Assembly: GCA_963777565.1 (NCBI GenBank) | Contig: CAVZQZ010000011.1 | Span: 1-64,000 of the forward strand | DNA: 64,000 nt | Source of the DNA: CALMEC01 sp963777565 | GTDB lineage: Bacteria > Actinomycetota > Thermoleophilia > Miltoncostaeales > Miltoncostaeaceae | Reading direction: 5' to 3' | Shown here: positions 42,593-51,119 of the stretch, piece by piece | Layout of the letters: each line of letters starts with the position of its first letter | Position numbering within the stretch: the stretch's first letter is position 1 | Notes under the pieces: model-generated | What the model saw: the letters and a program-made list of their open reading frames with translations, nothing else | Told to the model about the DNA's origin: nothing | Database searches by the model: none | Program-made: the position numbers and the translations under genes

Positions 42593-43406
42593 TCGTCGGC
42601 TGCGTGGGCGGGGCCTGCGTGCGGCATGCCTCCACCTGGGTCGAGGCCTGGCGCGTGAACTCCTGCGCGGAAGTCACCGTCGCCACGTTCGGGTAGATCA
42701 CGCAACCGGTCGCGGGGACGGCCACGGTGCGCTCGTACGTGAAGACCTTCGAAGCCGTGATGCCCGCGCCACCGTCGAGGATAGTCGTCGCGCCGTTGTC
42801 GAAGCGGTCCGACACGTCGACTGCGTCGTTCGCGACCGAGGTCGGGTCGCCGAAGGCGAACGGCATGGTCGTGTACGCGGAGCCGCCGTACCAGGTGGCG
42901 GTCGCCTTGTTGGTGCCGTCGGTCTTCGACGTGAGCGAGCAGGTGTAGGGAAGGTTGATCGTCCCGTAGGCCGGCACGGTGAGGTTGGTGCCGTTCGGGA
43001 CCACGCACGTCGGGCCGTTCTTGATGGCGTCGGTCACCGTGACGCCCGAGACGGCCTTCGTGCCCGGGTTCTTGACGGTGATCACGCCCGTGACCGTGAA
43101 GTTGCTGTCCGTCGGCTCGCTCTTGGTGGCGGTGACGGTGTAGGAGAACGTCGCGGTGCCGTTAGGCGTCGTGATCGACGGCGGGCTGGCCTGCTTCGTG
43201 ATCGCCCAGTCGTAGCTGCGGTCGTACTTCGCCACTGCGGTCTTCGTGACCTTGAGTGTCGAGTACGACGTGGACGGGTAGGTCGAGTAGGTCTTTGTCG
43301 TCTTCGTCGAGGAGGACGTGGCCACCGCGGTCGCAGCGGTCGCCGTGATGACCGCTGCGGTGAGGAGTGACGGCCACAGCCGTCGACGGCGCGGGGAGTT
43401 CTTCAT
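42171..43406 (-). CDS. secreted DUF11-like repeat protein (first)
   Basis: The 411-residue protein starts at ATG 43406 (GGAGG eight bases upstream) with a signal peptide (RRRRLWPSLLTAAVITATAATAVA). The body is Thr/Ser/Val-rich beta sequence with FDYTVT/FSYTVTATKSEP and GVTVTDAIKNGPTC blocks, then a DUF11-type domain (LAVTKRGPRIARAGTVVTYAITVRNTNPT) and a basic C-terminus. Such proteins are cell-surface or matrix components. Paired Cys in both halves could form disulfides. The C-terminal 140 residues are identical to those of the next gene. Confidence 0.75.
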   Translation of the reverse strand: MKNSPRRRRLWPSLLTAAVITATAATAVATSSSTKTTKTYSTYPSTSYSTLKVTKTAVAKYDRSYDWAITKQASPPSITTPNGTATFSYTVTATKSEPTDSNFTVTGVITVKNPGTKAVSGVTVTDAIKNGPTCVVPNGTNLTVPAYGTINLPYTCSLTSKTDGTNKATATWYGGSAYTTMPFAFGDPTSVANDAVDVSDRFDNGATTILDGGAGITASKVFTYERTVAVPATGCVIYPNVATVTSAQEFTRQASTQVEACRTQAPPTQPTTPTPPQVIGVQSASLAVTKRGPRIARAGTVVTYAITVRNTNPTNAATSVVVSDLLPVGYSVAQRPKGTKFLKGRLIWNLGTLAAGASKTVKVKIHLDRSAAGTRCNTGVASAGNAPTVRARACTRVLAVLGAARLPIVTG

Positions 43407-43534
43407 GAACGGGACCTCCAGGCGGGAAGAGAGCAACTGCCACAAACTGTAGGAGTGGCTTCCCCGTCGCGGTACGCCCAAACGTGTAGGTTTTGGAGCT
43501 AACCAAAGGTCCAGTTCACCGAGGGGCATTGTCG

Positions 43535-44019
43535 GCCGAAACGTGACAGGACCCGGGTCGCGGAGGCGACCCGGGTCCTGTCAGGGGGACTGTGCGGCTA
43601 GCCGGTGACGATCGGCAGTCGGGCGGCGCCGAGCACCGCGAGGACGCGGGTGCAGGCGCGGGCGCGGACGGTGGGCGCGTTGCCCGCCGAGGCCACCCCG
43701 GTGTTGCAGCGGGTGCCGGCGGCGCTGCGGTCGAGGTGGATCTTCACCTTGACCGTCTTGGAGGCGCCGGCGGCGAGGGTGCCGAGGTTCCAGATGAGCC
43801 TGCCCTTGAGGAACTTCGTGCCCTTGGGGCGCTGCGCCACCGAGTAGCCGACCGGAAGCAGGTCGCTCACGACGACGGAGGTCGCGGCGTTGGTGGGGTT
43901 GGTGTTGCGGACGGTGATGGCGTAGGTCACGACCGTGCCGGCCCGGGCGATGCGCGGACCACGCTTGGTGACGGCCAGCGACGCCGACTGCACGCCGATG
44001 ACCTGCGGGGGAGTCGGTG
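43535..44019. repeat. 485-bp direct repeat, copy 2 (copy 1 at 42108-42592)
   Basis: See copy 1. The DNA upstream of the boundary, encoding the middle of each protein, is only distantly similar, so identity is confined to the 3' module and terminator. Confidence 0.9.
43545..43582 (-). terminator. strong hairpin terminator (copy 2)
   Basis: Same 17-bp stem and GGAG loop as at 42118-42155, 16 bases after the stop of the second secreted-protein gene. Confidence 0.8.
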
Positions 44020-45268
44020 GTGAGACGACCGGTGGGACGACCGGTGGGACGGGCGGGGTCCGGCATGCCTCGACCATGGCGACTGCGTCGCGCACAAGCT
44101 CGTCGGGCGAGACAATCGTTGCCTTATTCGGGTACTGCAGGCACCCGGATGCAGGCACTTCCACGGTGCGCGAGTAGGTGAACACGGCAGAGTCGGCAAG
44201 GTTGTCGCCGCCTTGGATCGCCGCGGCAGGTGCGCCGTTGAAGGCGTCCATGACGTCGACGGTGTCGTTGGTGACCGATGCGGGCGCGCCGAACGAGAAA
44301 TCTGCTTCTCCGCTCGATGCGCCATACGACCAGGTGGCGGTGGCGACGTTGAGTCCGGGCGCGGCGGAGGTCACCGAGCAGGCGTACGGGAGGGAGACCG
44401 AGTCGTACGCGGGGATGGTCAAGTTCGAGCCGCCCTGGACGGTGCAGGTGGGGCCGCCGTCGATGGTGTCCGTGACGGTGACGCCTGACGCCGGCGACGA
44501 GTTCGGGTTTGCGACCGTGATCTGCCCCGTGACGGTGAATCCGCTGTCCAGGGGCTGACTCTTCGTCACGGTCACCGTGTAATCGAACGTCGCGGTGTTC
44601 TCGGTCGTGGTCTTCGACGACGGGGCGGCTGACTTGGTCACCGACCAGTCGAAGCTCCGCGAGTACCAGGTCTCTGCGCTCTTGGTGACCTTGAGGGGCT
44701 TGGGTTGTGGCACCTCGCCGCACTCGACGACAAGCGGGATCGCCCGTCCGGGCACCGCGGAGGTCTGGAGACCGCCGTCGTCGACCTGGGCGTGGACGTT
44801 CAGCGTGTAGCTCCCGGGGGCGATGGAGAAGGACGCCTCCCACCCGGTCGCCTTCGTCGGGTCCGGACTGAGGATGTAGTGGAAGTCCGGGGCGGTTCCG
44901 TCGTCGCCGTATGACCCGTCGACCTTCTTGACGCCACCGATCTTGACGAAGTTGTCGCTCGGCAGGTTCGTCGGGATCGTGAGGCCCGGCTCGGCCTTGA
45001 CCAGCGCGTACATCACCTGGCTGGAACAGTCGTAGCGAAGGAAGAGCTTCGACTCCACCTTCGTCTGGCCACCGTTGCCGCCGGCCCGGATCATGTCGCT
45101 GAAGAAGTCGTTCGACGTGTCCCACTCCGCGGGGTTGCCGTCGACACTTGCGACGCCATTCGACGGCGCCGGCGCTGCGCCGTTCGCGGTCGCTGCGAAC
45201 GCGGCAACCGTCAGGCAGAGCGCGGCAAGCCAGGTCCGCCGTCGGCGTGGGTGTTTGGGACAGTTCAT
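43598..45268 (-). CDS. secreted DUF11-like repeat protein (second), with extra N-terminal domain
   Basis: The 556-residue protein starts at ATG 45268 (GGAGG eight bases upstream) with a signal peptide (RRRRTWLAALCLTVAAFAATANGAA). It has an extra N-terminal beta domain of about 160 residues (VDGNPAEWDTSNDFFSDM, DGGLQTSAVPGRAIPLVVECG), whose pattern resembles carbohydrate-binding or DOMON-like modules. The central part matches the neighbouring gene in layout (FDWSVTKSAAPS, GVTVTDTIDGGPTC). A Pro/Val linker (PPVPPVVPPVVSPPTPP) precedes the C-terminal DUF11 module shared exactly with 42171-43406. Probably surface-exposed; ligand unknown. Confidence 0.75.
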   Translation of the reverse strand: MNCPKHPRRRRTWLAALCLTVAAFAATANGAAPAPSNGVASVDGNPAEWDTSNDFFSDMIRAGGNGGQTKVESKLFLRYDCSSQVMYALVKAEPGLTIPTNLPSDNFVKIGGVKKVDGSYGDDGTAPDFHYILSPDPTKATGWEASFSIAPGSYTLNVHAQVDDGGLQTSAVPGRAIPLVVECGEVPQPKPLKVTKSAETWYSRSFDWSVTKSAAPSSKTTTENTATFDYTVTVTKSQPLDSGFTVTGQITVANPNSSPASGVTVTDTIDGGPTCTVQGGSNLTIPAYDSVSLPYACSVTSAAPGLNVATATWSYGASSGEADFSFGAPASVTNDTVDVMDAFNGAPAAAIQGGDNLADSAVFTYSRTVEVPASGCLQYPNKATIVSPDELVRDAVAMVEACRTPPVPPVVPPVVSPPTPPQVIGVQSASLAVTKRGPRIARAGTVVTYAITVRNTNPTNAATSVVVSDLLPVGYSVAQRPKGTKFLKGRLIWNLGTLAAGASKTVKVKIHLDRSAAGTRCNTGVASAGNAPTVRARACTRVLAVLGAARLPIVTG

Positions 45269-45627
45269 CGAGTTCGACCTCCGAGTCGCGCGGGAATACA
45301 GCCTGCTCTCGAGGGTAGGGACAGGACTTCCCCAGGGAAACGCCCCAGACGAACAGGGTTGAGGTTCTTTGAACCTGGTCGGAAGTCGAGCATGCGCTGG
45401 TCGTCCGCGCGGTCGAGGCCGGCGCTCGCGGCGTTTCCGGGTGTCCCGGAGCTGCACGCCGATCGAAGCGCCCTTGCGAGGATCGGACCCGCGACCGACC
45501 GGAAGGGGTCGCTCGGCCATCTCGTGGCCGCCGGCACCGACGGCGTCCGCATCAACCGCTCACATGGGACCCCGGGGAATGGGCGATGCGGGTGGAGCGG
45601 TCCCGTACGCGGGCGACTGAGCGCTCA
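45269..45627. other. intergenic stretch between divergent secreted-protein and MarR genes
   Basis: No gene, RNA or repeat could be supported in these 359 bases, which must include the promoter of the leftward secreted-protein gene. Confidence 0.4.
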
Positions 45628-45662
45628 TTGATGACTCGTTGATCGATTGATGAGTTGTTGAT
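45628..45662. promoter_or_regulatory. tandem TTGAT operator of the MarR operon
   Basis: TTGATGACTCGTTGAT (45628-45643) and TTGATGAGTTGTTGAT (45647-45662) are 16-bp units with 14 matches, 19 bp apart. The second overlaps a likely -10 element (GATAGG, 45660-45665), which lies ten bases before the MarR ATG. Regulator binding would shut off the promoter. Confidence 0.6.
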
Positions 45663-45675
45663 AGGGTGCCCCGTC

Positions 45676-46113
45676 ATGACGACGACATCACCACTCCTCA
45701 CAAGCGTGCTCGACCTCGCGCTCGCCCGCACCGTCGTGGTGCGGGACGTCGACGCATCCCTCGGCTCGCATCACGGCCTCGGCGTGGGCGACCTCGCGCT
45801 CCTGCTGGAGCTCGCGGACGCCCCGGGGGGCCGGCTGCGGCGGGTCGACCTCGCCCGGCGGCTCGGGATCACCACGTCCGGCCTCGCTCGCCAGCTCGGA
45901 CCCCTCGAGAAGATCGGCGTGGTCGATCGGGAGTCGAGCCCCGGCGATGCCCGGCTCGCGCTCGTCGTGCTCACCCCCGCAGGCGCCGAGCTCGCCCAGA
46001 ACGCCGCGCGGACGGCGTCGGAGGCCGCCGAGCGGGTGCTCGGCAACGTGTGGTCGGCATCCGAGCAGCGCCAGCTTGCCGCGCTGCTCGCCAAGGCGCG
46101 CTCACGCGCATGA
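45676..46113 (+). CDS. MarR-family transcriptional regulator
   Basis: The 145-residue protein has a winged-helix domain (GVGDLALLLELADAPGGRLRRVDLARRLGITTSGLARQLGPLEKIGVV) and a basic wing (DRESSPGDARLALVVLTPAG), both typical of MarR. No ribosome-binding site precedes the ATG, and a -10-like GATAGG lies ten bases upstream, so the transcript may be leaderless. Its stop overlaps the next start (ATGA), making it the first gene of a three-gene operon. Tandem TTGAT repeats upstream suggest autorepression. Confidence 0.85.
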   Translation: MTTTSPLLTSVLDLALARTVVVRDVDASLGSHHGLGVGDLALLLELADAPGGRLRRVDLARRLGITTSGLARQLGPLEKIGVVDRESSPGDARLALVVLTPAGAELAQNAARTASEAAERVLGNVWSASEQRQLAALLAKARSRA

Positions 46114-46544
46114 TCCGCCGCCGCTCGCCTGCCGCGAGCGGCCGAGCGCGTCGAGGCGTCGGCGCGACCCTCGGGCTGCTGCTGCTCGGCGCGCTTCTCG
46201 CCGGGTGCGGCGGCCGGGACACCGTTGGGGCGTCGACGACGGCGGTCGCGATCACGCGGCCGGACGTCGGTTTCCGCAGCGCGGAGCGCCTCGACGAGCA
46301 CTACCGCAAGCACGGGCGGGAGTTCGGATCGATCAGCCGCGACGAGTACCTGCGCCTCGCGCAGGCCCTGCGGGACCGGCCCGTGGGCGGCGCGGTCCTG
46401 CAGGCCGTCCGGCACGACGGCGTGATCACCCGGTTCGATCGGGCGAGCGGGGCGTTCGTCGCGTTCGACGACGACGGCGTGATCCGGACGTTCTTCATCC
46501 CGAACGACGGGGAGCGATACTTCCAGCGGCAGACACGACGATGA
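46110..46544 (+). CDS. lipoprotein with C-terminal nuclease-toxin-like (BECR-type) domain
   Basis: The 144-residue product has a lipoprotein signal peptide with lipobox LLAGC (Cys about 35). The C-terminal 90 residues read EHYRKHGREFGSISRDEYLRLAQ, then DGVITRFDRASGAFVAFDDDGVIRTFFIPNDGERYF. This pattern (HYxKHGxEFG...EYL...G.F.v.d.dG.irTff.P) is one I know from C-terminal ends of polymorphic toxins of the barnase-EndoU-colicin-RelE type. A toxin role is inference. Four-base overlaps join it to MarR upstream and to a partner gene downstream. Confidence 0.6.
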   Translation: MIRRRSPAASGRARRGVGATLGLLLLGALLAGCGGRDTVGASTTAVAITRPDVGFRSAERLDEHYRKHGREFGSISRDEYLRLAQALRDRPVGGAVLQAVRHDGVITRFDRASGAFVAFDDDGVIRTFFIPNDGERYFQRQTRR

Positions 46545-46954
46545 CCGACGACCCGATCAGGCGATTCCTCCGCGCGCGCGGCGCGGCCGACCACGTGGTG
46601 GACGGCGGCCTGGACGGGCTGGTCGCCGACTGGGAGCACACCGCGGAACGGGTGGAGCGAGGATACGGGCTCGGCCTCGACGACTACCTCAACGACCTCG
46701 ACGCCCGCCAGATCATCGAGGTCGTCCTCAGCGCGATGCCGGAGCCCGACGGCCCGCTGCTCGCCCGGCTTCGGGCGGCCGACGAGCGGCTGCGCCGTGC
46801 CACCGTCCCCTCGGGTCGTTGCGTCTGGGGGGACTCGACGTCGCAGGATCGGGCGACTGAGCGCCGCAACTGGTGGTACTTCCTGGTGCCGCGAGACCCC
46901 GGACCGGAGCTGGCGCGCGAGCTCGCCGACGCCGGATTGGCCAGCCCACGCTGA
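46541..46954 (+). CDS. putative partner/immunity protein
   Basis: The 137-residue protein (GGLDGLVADWEHTAERVERGYGLGLDDYLNDLDARQIIEVVL, CVWGD, WWYFLVP) is acidic and soluble. Its start overlaps the lipoprotein stop. The DDYLNDLDxRQ block recurs, in my memory, in genes next to the toxin-like domain upstream, but no biochemical role is known to me. As an acidic protein coupled to a basic, nuclease-like one, an immunity role is plausible. Confidence 0.5.
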   Translation: MTDDPIRRFLRARGAADHVVDGGLDGLVADWEHTAERVERGYGLGLDDYLNDLDARQIIEVVLSAMPEPDGPLLARLRAADERLRRATVPSGRCVWGDSTSQDRATERRNWWYFLVPRDPGPELARELADAGLASPR

Positions 46955-47140
46955 GTCGGGTGGTCTCGGGACGCCGCTCGTGATGACCTCGGCGAAGCAT
47001 TTGCGATCTCTTTGCCCTCAAGGCACCGCCGATCAGGGACGATACGACCCCCAGATGAGCCGACAGCCGCCATCCGATCGTCGCGGGTCGTCGTCGATCG
47101 CCGAGACCCACGGGCGTGGCGCCCGGTGAGCGGGGCGACG

Positions 47141-47350
47141 ATGACGCAGACCGACGCCCGCATGCAGACGATCCTGGAGCTCCTTCGGGACGGGCGCTCC
47201 GACCGCAGGATCGCACGGCGGCTCGGGATCAGCTGCGAGGAGGTCCGGGCGGCCGTGCGCGACCTGATCGACGCCGCCCACCTGGACGACCGGGGGCGGG
47301 CCCAGGTGCTCGCCGAGCGCGCGGGGATCGTCCGCCACGACCCGGACTGA
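47141..47350 (+). CDS. small helix-turn-helix protein
   Basis: A 69-residue protein beginning MTQTDARMQTILELLRDGRSDRRIARRLGISCEEVRAAVRDLI. The helix-turn-helix matches the LuxR/sigma4 type (dGrSdrrIArrLGIs..tV). It is too short for a sensing domain. A GTG at 47127 is an alternative start. Role unknown. Confidence 0.55.
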   Translation: MTQTDARMQTILELLRDGRSDRRIARRLGISCEEVRAAVRDLIDAAHLDDRGRAQVLAERAGIVRHDPD

Positions 47351-47356
47351 CGCCGC

Positions 47357-47794
47357 TCAGGGGTCGCGCGAGCGGATGAACGCGGTCAGCCCGTAGGCGG
47401 AGACGGCCGTGAGGCCAGGCGGCGGTAGAAGCCCTCCGCTCCGCGCTCGGCCACCAGCACCTGGTGGTGGAAGCGTGTCGATCGGGTAGCGGTCGAGGAT
47501 CGCGGTGAGCGTCGCGCTGCCGATCCCACGGCGTTGCCGGTCCGGCGCGCACCAGGATGTCGGCGATGTAGACGGCGAACGCCTCGTCCGACATGGCGCG
47601 GGCGAAGCCCACGACCACGTCGTCGTCCTCGAGCGCGACCAGGGACGTCGACGAGCTCGTGATCGCGGTGCGCAGGCGGGCCGGGTCGGTGGCGTGGGTC
47701 CACCCGTGGGCGCGGTAGAGGGCGAGGATCCCGTCGAAGTGCGCGTCCGGGTCGGCGTCGTGGTCACGACGACGGCCGGCCTCAGCGTCGTCAC
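47357..47794 (-). pseudogene. GNAT-family N-acetyltransferase, frameshifted
   Basis: Joined over several single-base shifts the minus strand reads from GTG 47794: VTTLRPAVVV, HFDGILALYRAHGWTHATDPARL, VVGFARAMSDEAFAVYIADILV, RQRRGIGSATLTAILDRY (the acetyl-CoA binding RxxGxG/A loop), FHHQVLVAERGAEGFYRRLG and AYGLTAFIRSRDP. It is a complete GNAT of about 145 residues apart from the indels, which are of the same kind as those in the neighbouring leuS. Confidence 0.65.
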
Positions 47795-47819
47795 GTCAGA
47801 CGCCCCGAAGACCGGCCGA

Positions 47820-47825
47820 TATACT
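47820..47825 (+). promoter_or_regulatory. -10 element of leuS, near-leaderless
   Basis: TATACT ends ten bases before the leuS ATG at 47835, so transcription should start at or within a few bases of the start codon. No ribosome-binding site is present. Confidence 0.55.
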
Positions 47826-47834
47826 CGACCGCCG

Positions 47835-50400
47835 ATGTCCGAACGGATCTCCACGATCCTGCCCGAACGGTACGACCCCGCGCCCGTCGAGTCCAAGTGG
47901 CAGGTGGCGTGGGAGCGGAACGTGCGTTCCACGCGGAGCCGATCTCACGCGACGGCGCGCCGCCCGAGCTGCCCGCCGAGCCCGAAGGCGTACGTGCTGG
48001 AGATGCTCCCGTACCCGTCCGGCGAGATCCACATGGGCCACGTCAAGAACTACACGATGGGCGACGTCGTCGCGCACCACCGCCGGCGGCAGGGCGCGGT
48101 CGGTGTTCCACCCGATGGGCTACGACGCGTTCGGCCTGCCCGCCGAGAACGCGGCCATCCGCACCGGCGAGCCGCCGGCGGAGGTCACCGCGCGCAACAT
48201 CGCCCGCATCCGCGAGCAGCTCACGCCGGCTCGGGCTTCTCGATCGACTGGGACACCGAGATCGCCACCAGCGACCCCGAGTACTACCGCTGGACGCAGT
48301 GGCTGTTCCTGCGGTTCTTCGAGCACGGCCTGGCCGAGCGGCGCGAGGCGGCCGTCAACTGGTGCCCCGTCGACCAGACGGTGCTGGCCAACGAGCAGGT
48401 CATCGACGGCGCGCTGCGAGCGCTGCGGCACCGAGGTCGAGCTGCGCCAGCTGACCGCAGTGGTTCCTGCGCATCACCGACTACGCCCAGCGCCTGCTGG
48501 ACGACATGGACGAGCTGGTCGACTGGCCCGAGCGCGTGCTCACCATGCAGCGCAACTGGATCGGCCGGTCCGAGGGCGCCCGCGTGACGTTCCGCACCGA
48601 CGGACGGCGAGCACGCCGATCCCGGTGTTCACCACGCGCCCCGACACGCTCTTCGGCGCCACGTTCTTCCTGCTCGCGCCCGAGCACCCGCTGGTGCGCG
48701 CAGCTGGTGGAGGGCCGGCCCGAGGCGGCGGCGGTCGCGCGAGTACGCCGCGGCGGCGGCGCGTGCCTCGGCGTCGCCGACCGCGGCGACGGCCGACCGC
48801 GCCAAGACCGGCGTCTTCACCGGCCGTCACGTCGTCAACCCGGTCAACGGCGAGGCGATCCCGGTGTGGGTCGCCGACTACGTGCTGATGGACTACGGCA
48901 CCGGCGCGATCATGGCGGTGCCCGGCCACGACGAGCGCGACTTCGCCTTCGCGCACGGCGCACGACCTGCCCGATCCGCCGCGTCATCGCGGCGCCCGGG
49001 GCCTCGACGGCCGACGCGCCGCTCGAGGCGGCGTACGCCGGCGCCGGGCGACTGGTGAACTCGGGCTTCCTCGACGGGCTCGGAGGTGGACGAGGCCAAG
49101 CGCGGCCGATCGCCGCGTGGCTCGCCGAGCGCGGCACTGGGCGAGGCCACCGTCGGCTACCGCCTGCGCGACTGGCTCATCTCGCGCCAGCGCTACTGGG
49201 GCGCACCGATCCCGGTGGTCCACTGCACCGGTGCGGGGTCGTGCCGGTCCCCGACGACCAGCTGCCCGGTCCTGCTGCCGGAGGTCGACGACTACGCCCC
49301 CAAGGGCCAGAGCCCGCTCGCCGCCAACGCGGACGTTCGTCGACGACGACCTGCCCCGCCTGCGGCGGACCGGCCCGGCGCGAGACCGACACCATGGACA
49401 CCTTCGTGGACTCGTCCTGGTACTTCCTGCGCTACACGGCCCCGCACCTGTCCGCGGCCGCCGTTCGAGCGCGAGGTCGTCGACTACTGGCTGCCGGTCG
49501 ACCAGTACATCGGCGGCGTCGAGCACGCGATCCTGCACCTGCTGTACGCGCGCTTCTTCACCAAGGTGCTGTACGACGTCGGACCTGGTCGGGCGTCGCG
49601 CGAGCCGTTCGCCCGCCTGTTCACGCAGGGGATGATCTACCGCGACGGCGCGAAGATGAGCAAGAGCAAGGGCAACGTCGTCGCGCCCGGACGAGATCGT
49701 CGACCGCTTCGGCGCCGACACGCTGCGCCTCTACGTGCTCTTCATGGGCCCGGCGGCCGACGACGCCGAGTGGAGCGACCGCGGCGTCGAGGGGCAGCGG
49801 CGGTTCCTCGACCGCCTCTGGCGGCTGGTCGCCGGTCTGGAGCCCGGCGACGCTGGTCGACCGCCCGTCGCTCGAGGTGGTCTCGAGACGACGCCGTCGC
49901 GCTGGAGCTGGTGCGCAAGACCGAGGCGACGATCGCGAAGGTCAGCGACGACATCGGCGAGCGCTTCTCGTTCCACACCGCGATCTCCGCCATCCAGGAG
50001 CTCGTAAACGCGGCCACCAAGGCGCGGTCGGAGAGGGCGCTGTCGCGAGCGAGCGTCGGCCGCGCAGCGCTGCGCTACGCCACCCAGACCGCGGTCTCGC
50101 TGCTGTTCCTGTTCGCGCCGCACGTCGCATCAGCGAGCTGTGGGAGGCGCTCGGCGGCGAGCGGCTCTGGGTGAGCCCTGGCCCGAGGCCGACGCAGCAT
50201 TCCTCGAGCGGGAGTCGGTGACGGTGGTGGTGCAGGTCAACGGCAAGCTCCGTGACCGCCTGGAGGTTCCCGCGGGCCTCGCCGAGGACGAGCTCGCCGC
50301 CAGGGCGCGGTCGCTGCCCAAGGTGCAGGCCGCGCTCGACGGGCACGCGATCCGCCGCGAGATCGTCGTGGCCGACCGCCTCGTGAACCTTGTGATCTGA
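47835..50400 (+). pseudogene. leuS: leucyl-tRNA synthetase, about 25 or more single-base indels
   Basis: Charges tRNA-Leu with leucine; essential. Class I motifs are present in scattered frames: PYPSGEIHMGHVKNYTMGDV (HIGH-type), GRSVFHPMGYDAFGLPAENAA, TTRPDTLFGATF (editing domain), MDYGTGAIMAVPGHDERD, RLRDWLISRQRYWGAPIP, two Cys pairs, and KMSKSKGNVV (KMSKS). Extra bases were located at 47984, 48096, 48226, 48233, 48414, 48457, 48602, 48618, 48700, 48737, 48957, 48973 and many later points to about 49900; a few bases are missing. Residues are conserved right up to each shift, so a working gene with consensus errors is likely. The flanking comEA and comEC genes are clean. Confidence 0.85.
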
Positions 50401-50533
50401 TCCACTGGGCTTCCGTTTCAGAATCGGGCGCAGCACGCTCATTCCGCAACGGACGTTGAAGATTCACGGTGGCGTGACGCACTTGGCACACGCGGTGCCA
50501 CCCGCGTCACCCGTCACTCCGTAGCCTCGGGTC

Positions 50534-51112
50534 ATGGATCGTCTCGTCCCGTGGCTGCGCCGATCCGGCTGGGCGTACCTGCTGCTCGCGGTCGCCCTCG
50601 GAGCACTCGCTTGGCGCATCGCCGGCCGCTCACCGGCCGCCACCCAGCCGGAGTCGGCGCGGTTGGCGGTCGTCGCCCAGCGCCCACCGACGGAATTGCT
50701 CGTGCACGTCGCCGGAGCGGTTCGCAAGCCGGGCGTCTACCGCATCGCTGGCGACGGACGGGTGATCCAGGCGATACGGCTCGCGGGAGGGCCGACCCCG
50801 CTGGCCGATCTCGGCCTCGTCAACCTCGCGGCCCCGCTGCAGGACGGCCAGCAGGTGCTCGTGCCGAGGCGCGCCGCGTCCGCAGCCACGGGGCCGGCGG
50901 GGGGAGGAGGCCCGGCCGGCGGTCCGGTGAGCCTCTCGTCGGCGACCGTGGAGCAGCTGGACGCCCTCGACGGCATCGGGCCGACGCTCGCCGCGCGCAT
51001 CGTCGCCTGGCGAGCTCAGCATGGCGGCTTCTCGTCGGTCGACGGGCTCCTCGACGTCCCCGGCATCGGCCAATCGCGACTGGACGCCATCCGCGGAAAG
51101 GTCACGCCGTGA
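50534..51112 (+). CDS. comEA: competence protein ComEA (DNA receptor)
   Basis: The 192-residue protein has an N-terminal membrane anchor (WAYLLLAVALGALAWRIAG), an SLBB domain (LLVHVAGAVRKPGVYRIAGDGRV ... QVLVPRR), a Gly/Pro linker and a tandem helix-hairpin-helix DNA-binding domain (SSATVEQLDALDGIGPTLAARIVAWR, VDGLLDVPGIGQSRLDAIR). This is the ComEA layout: it binds incoming DNA for uptake. comEC follows within eight bases. Confidence 0.92.
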   Translation: MDRLVPWLRRSGWAYLLLAVALGALAWRIAGRSPAATQPESARLAVVAQRPPTELLVHVAGAVRKPGVYRIAGDGRVIQAIRLAGGPTPLADLGLVNLAAPLQDGQQVLVPRRAASAATGPAGGGGPAGGPVSLSSATVEQLDALDGIGPTLAARIVAWRAQHGGFSSVDGLLDVPGIGQSRLDAIRGKVTP

Positions 51113-51119
51113 GTCGGGA

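Noticed and set aside
47835..50400. Programmed frameshifting as the explanation for the leuS indels
   Set aside because: Too many sites, with no shared slippery sequence or stop-codon context, and the same pattern in unrelated genes; consensus error is far more likely.
50401..50533. TGGCA...TGCCA hairpin downstream of leuS as a terminator
   Set aside because: The stem is only five bases, with no T tract, and other pairings compete; not strong enough to list as a feature.
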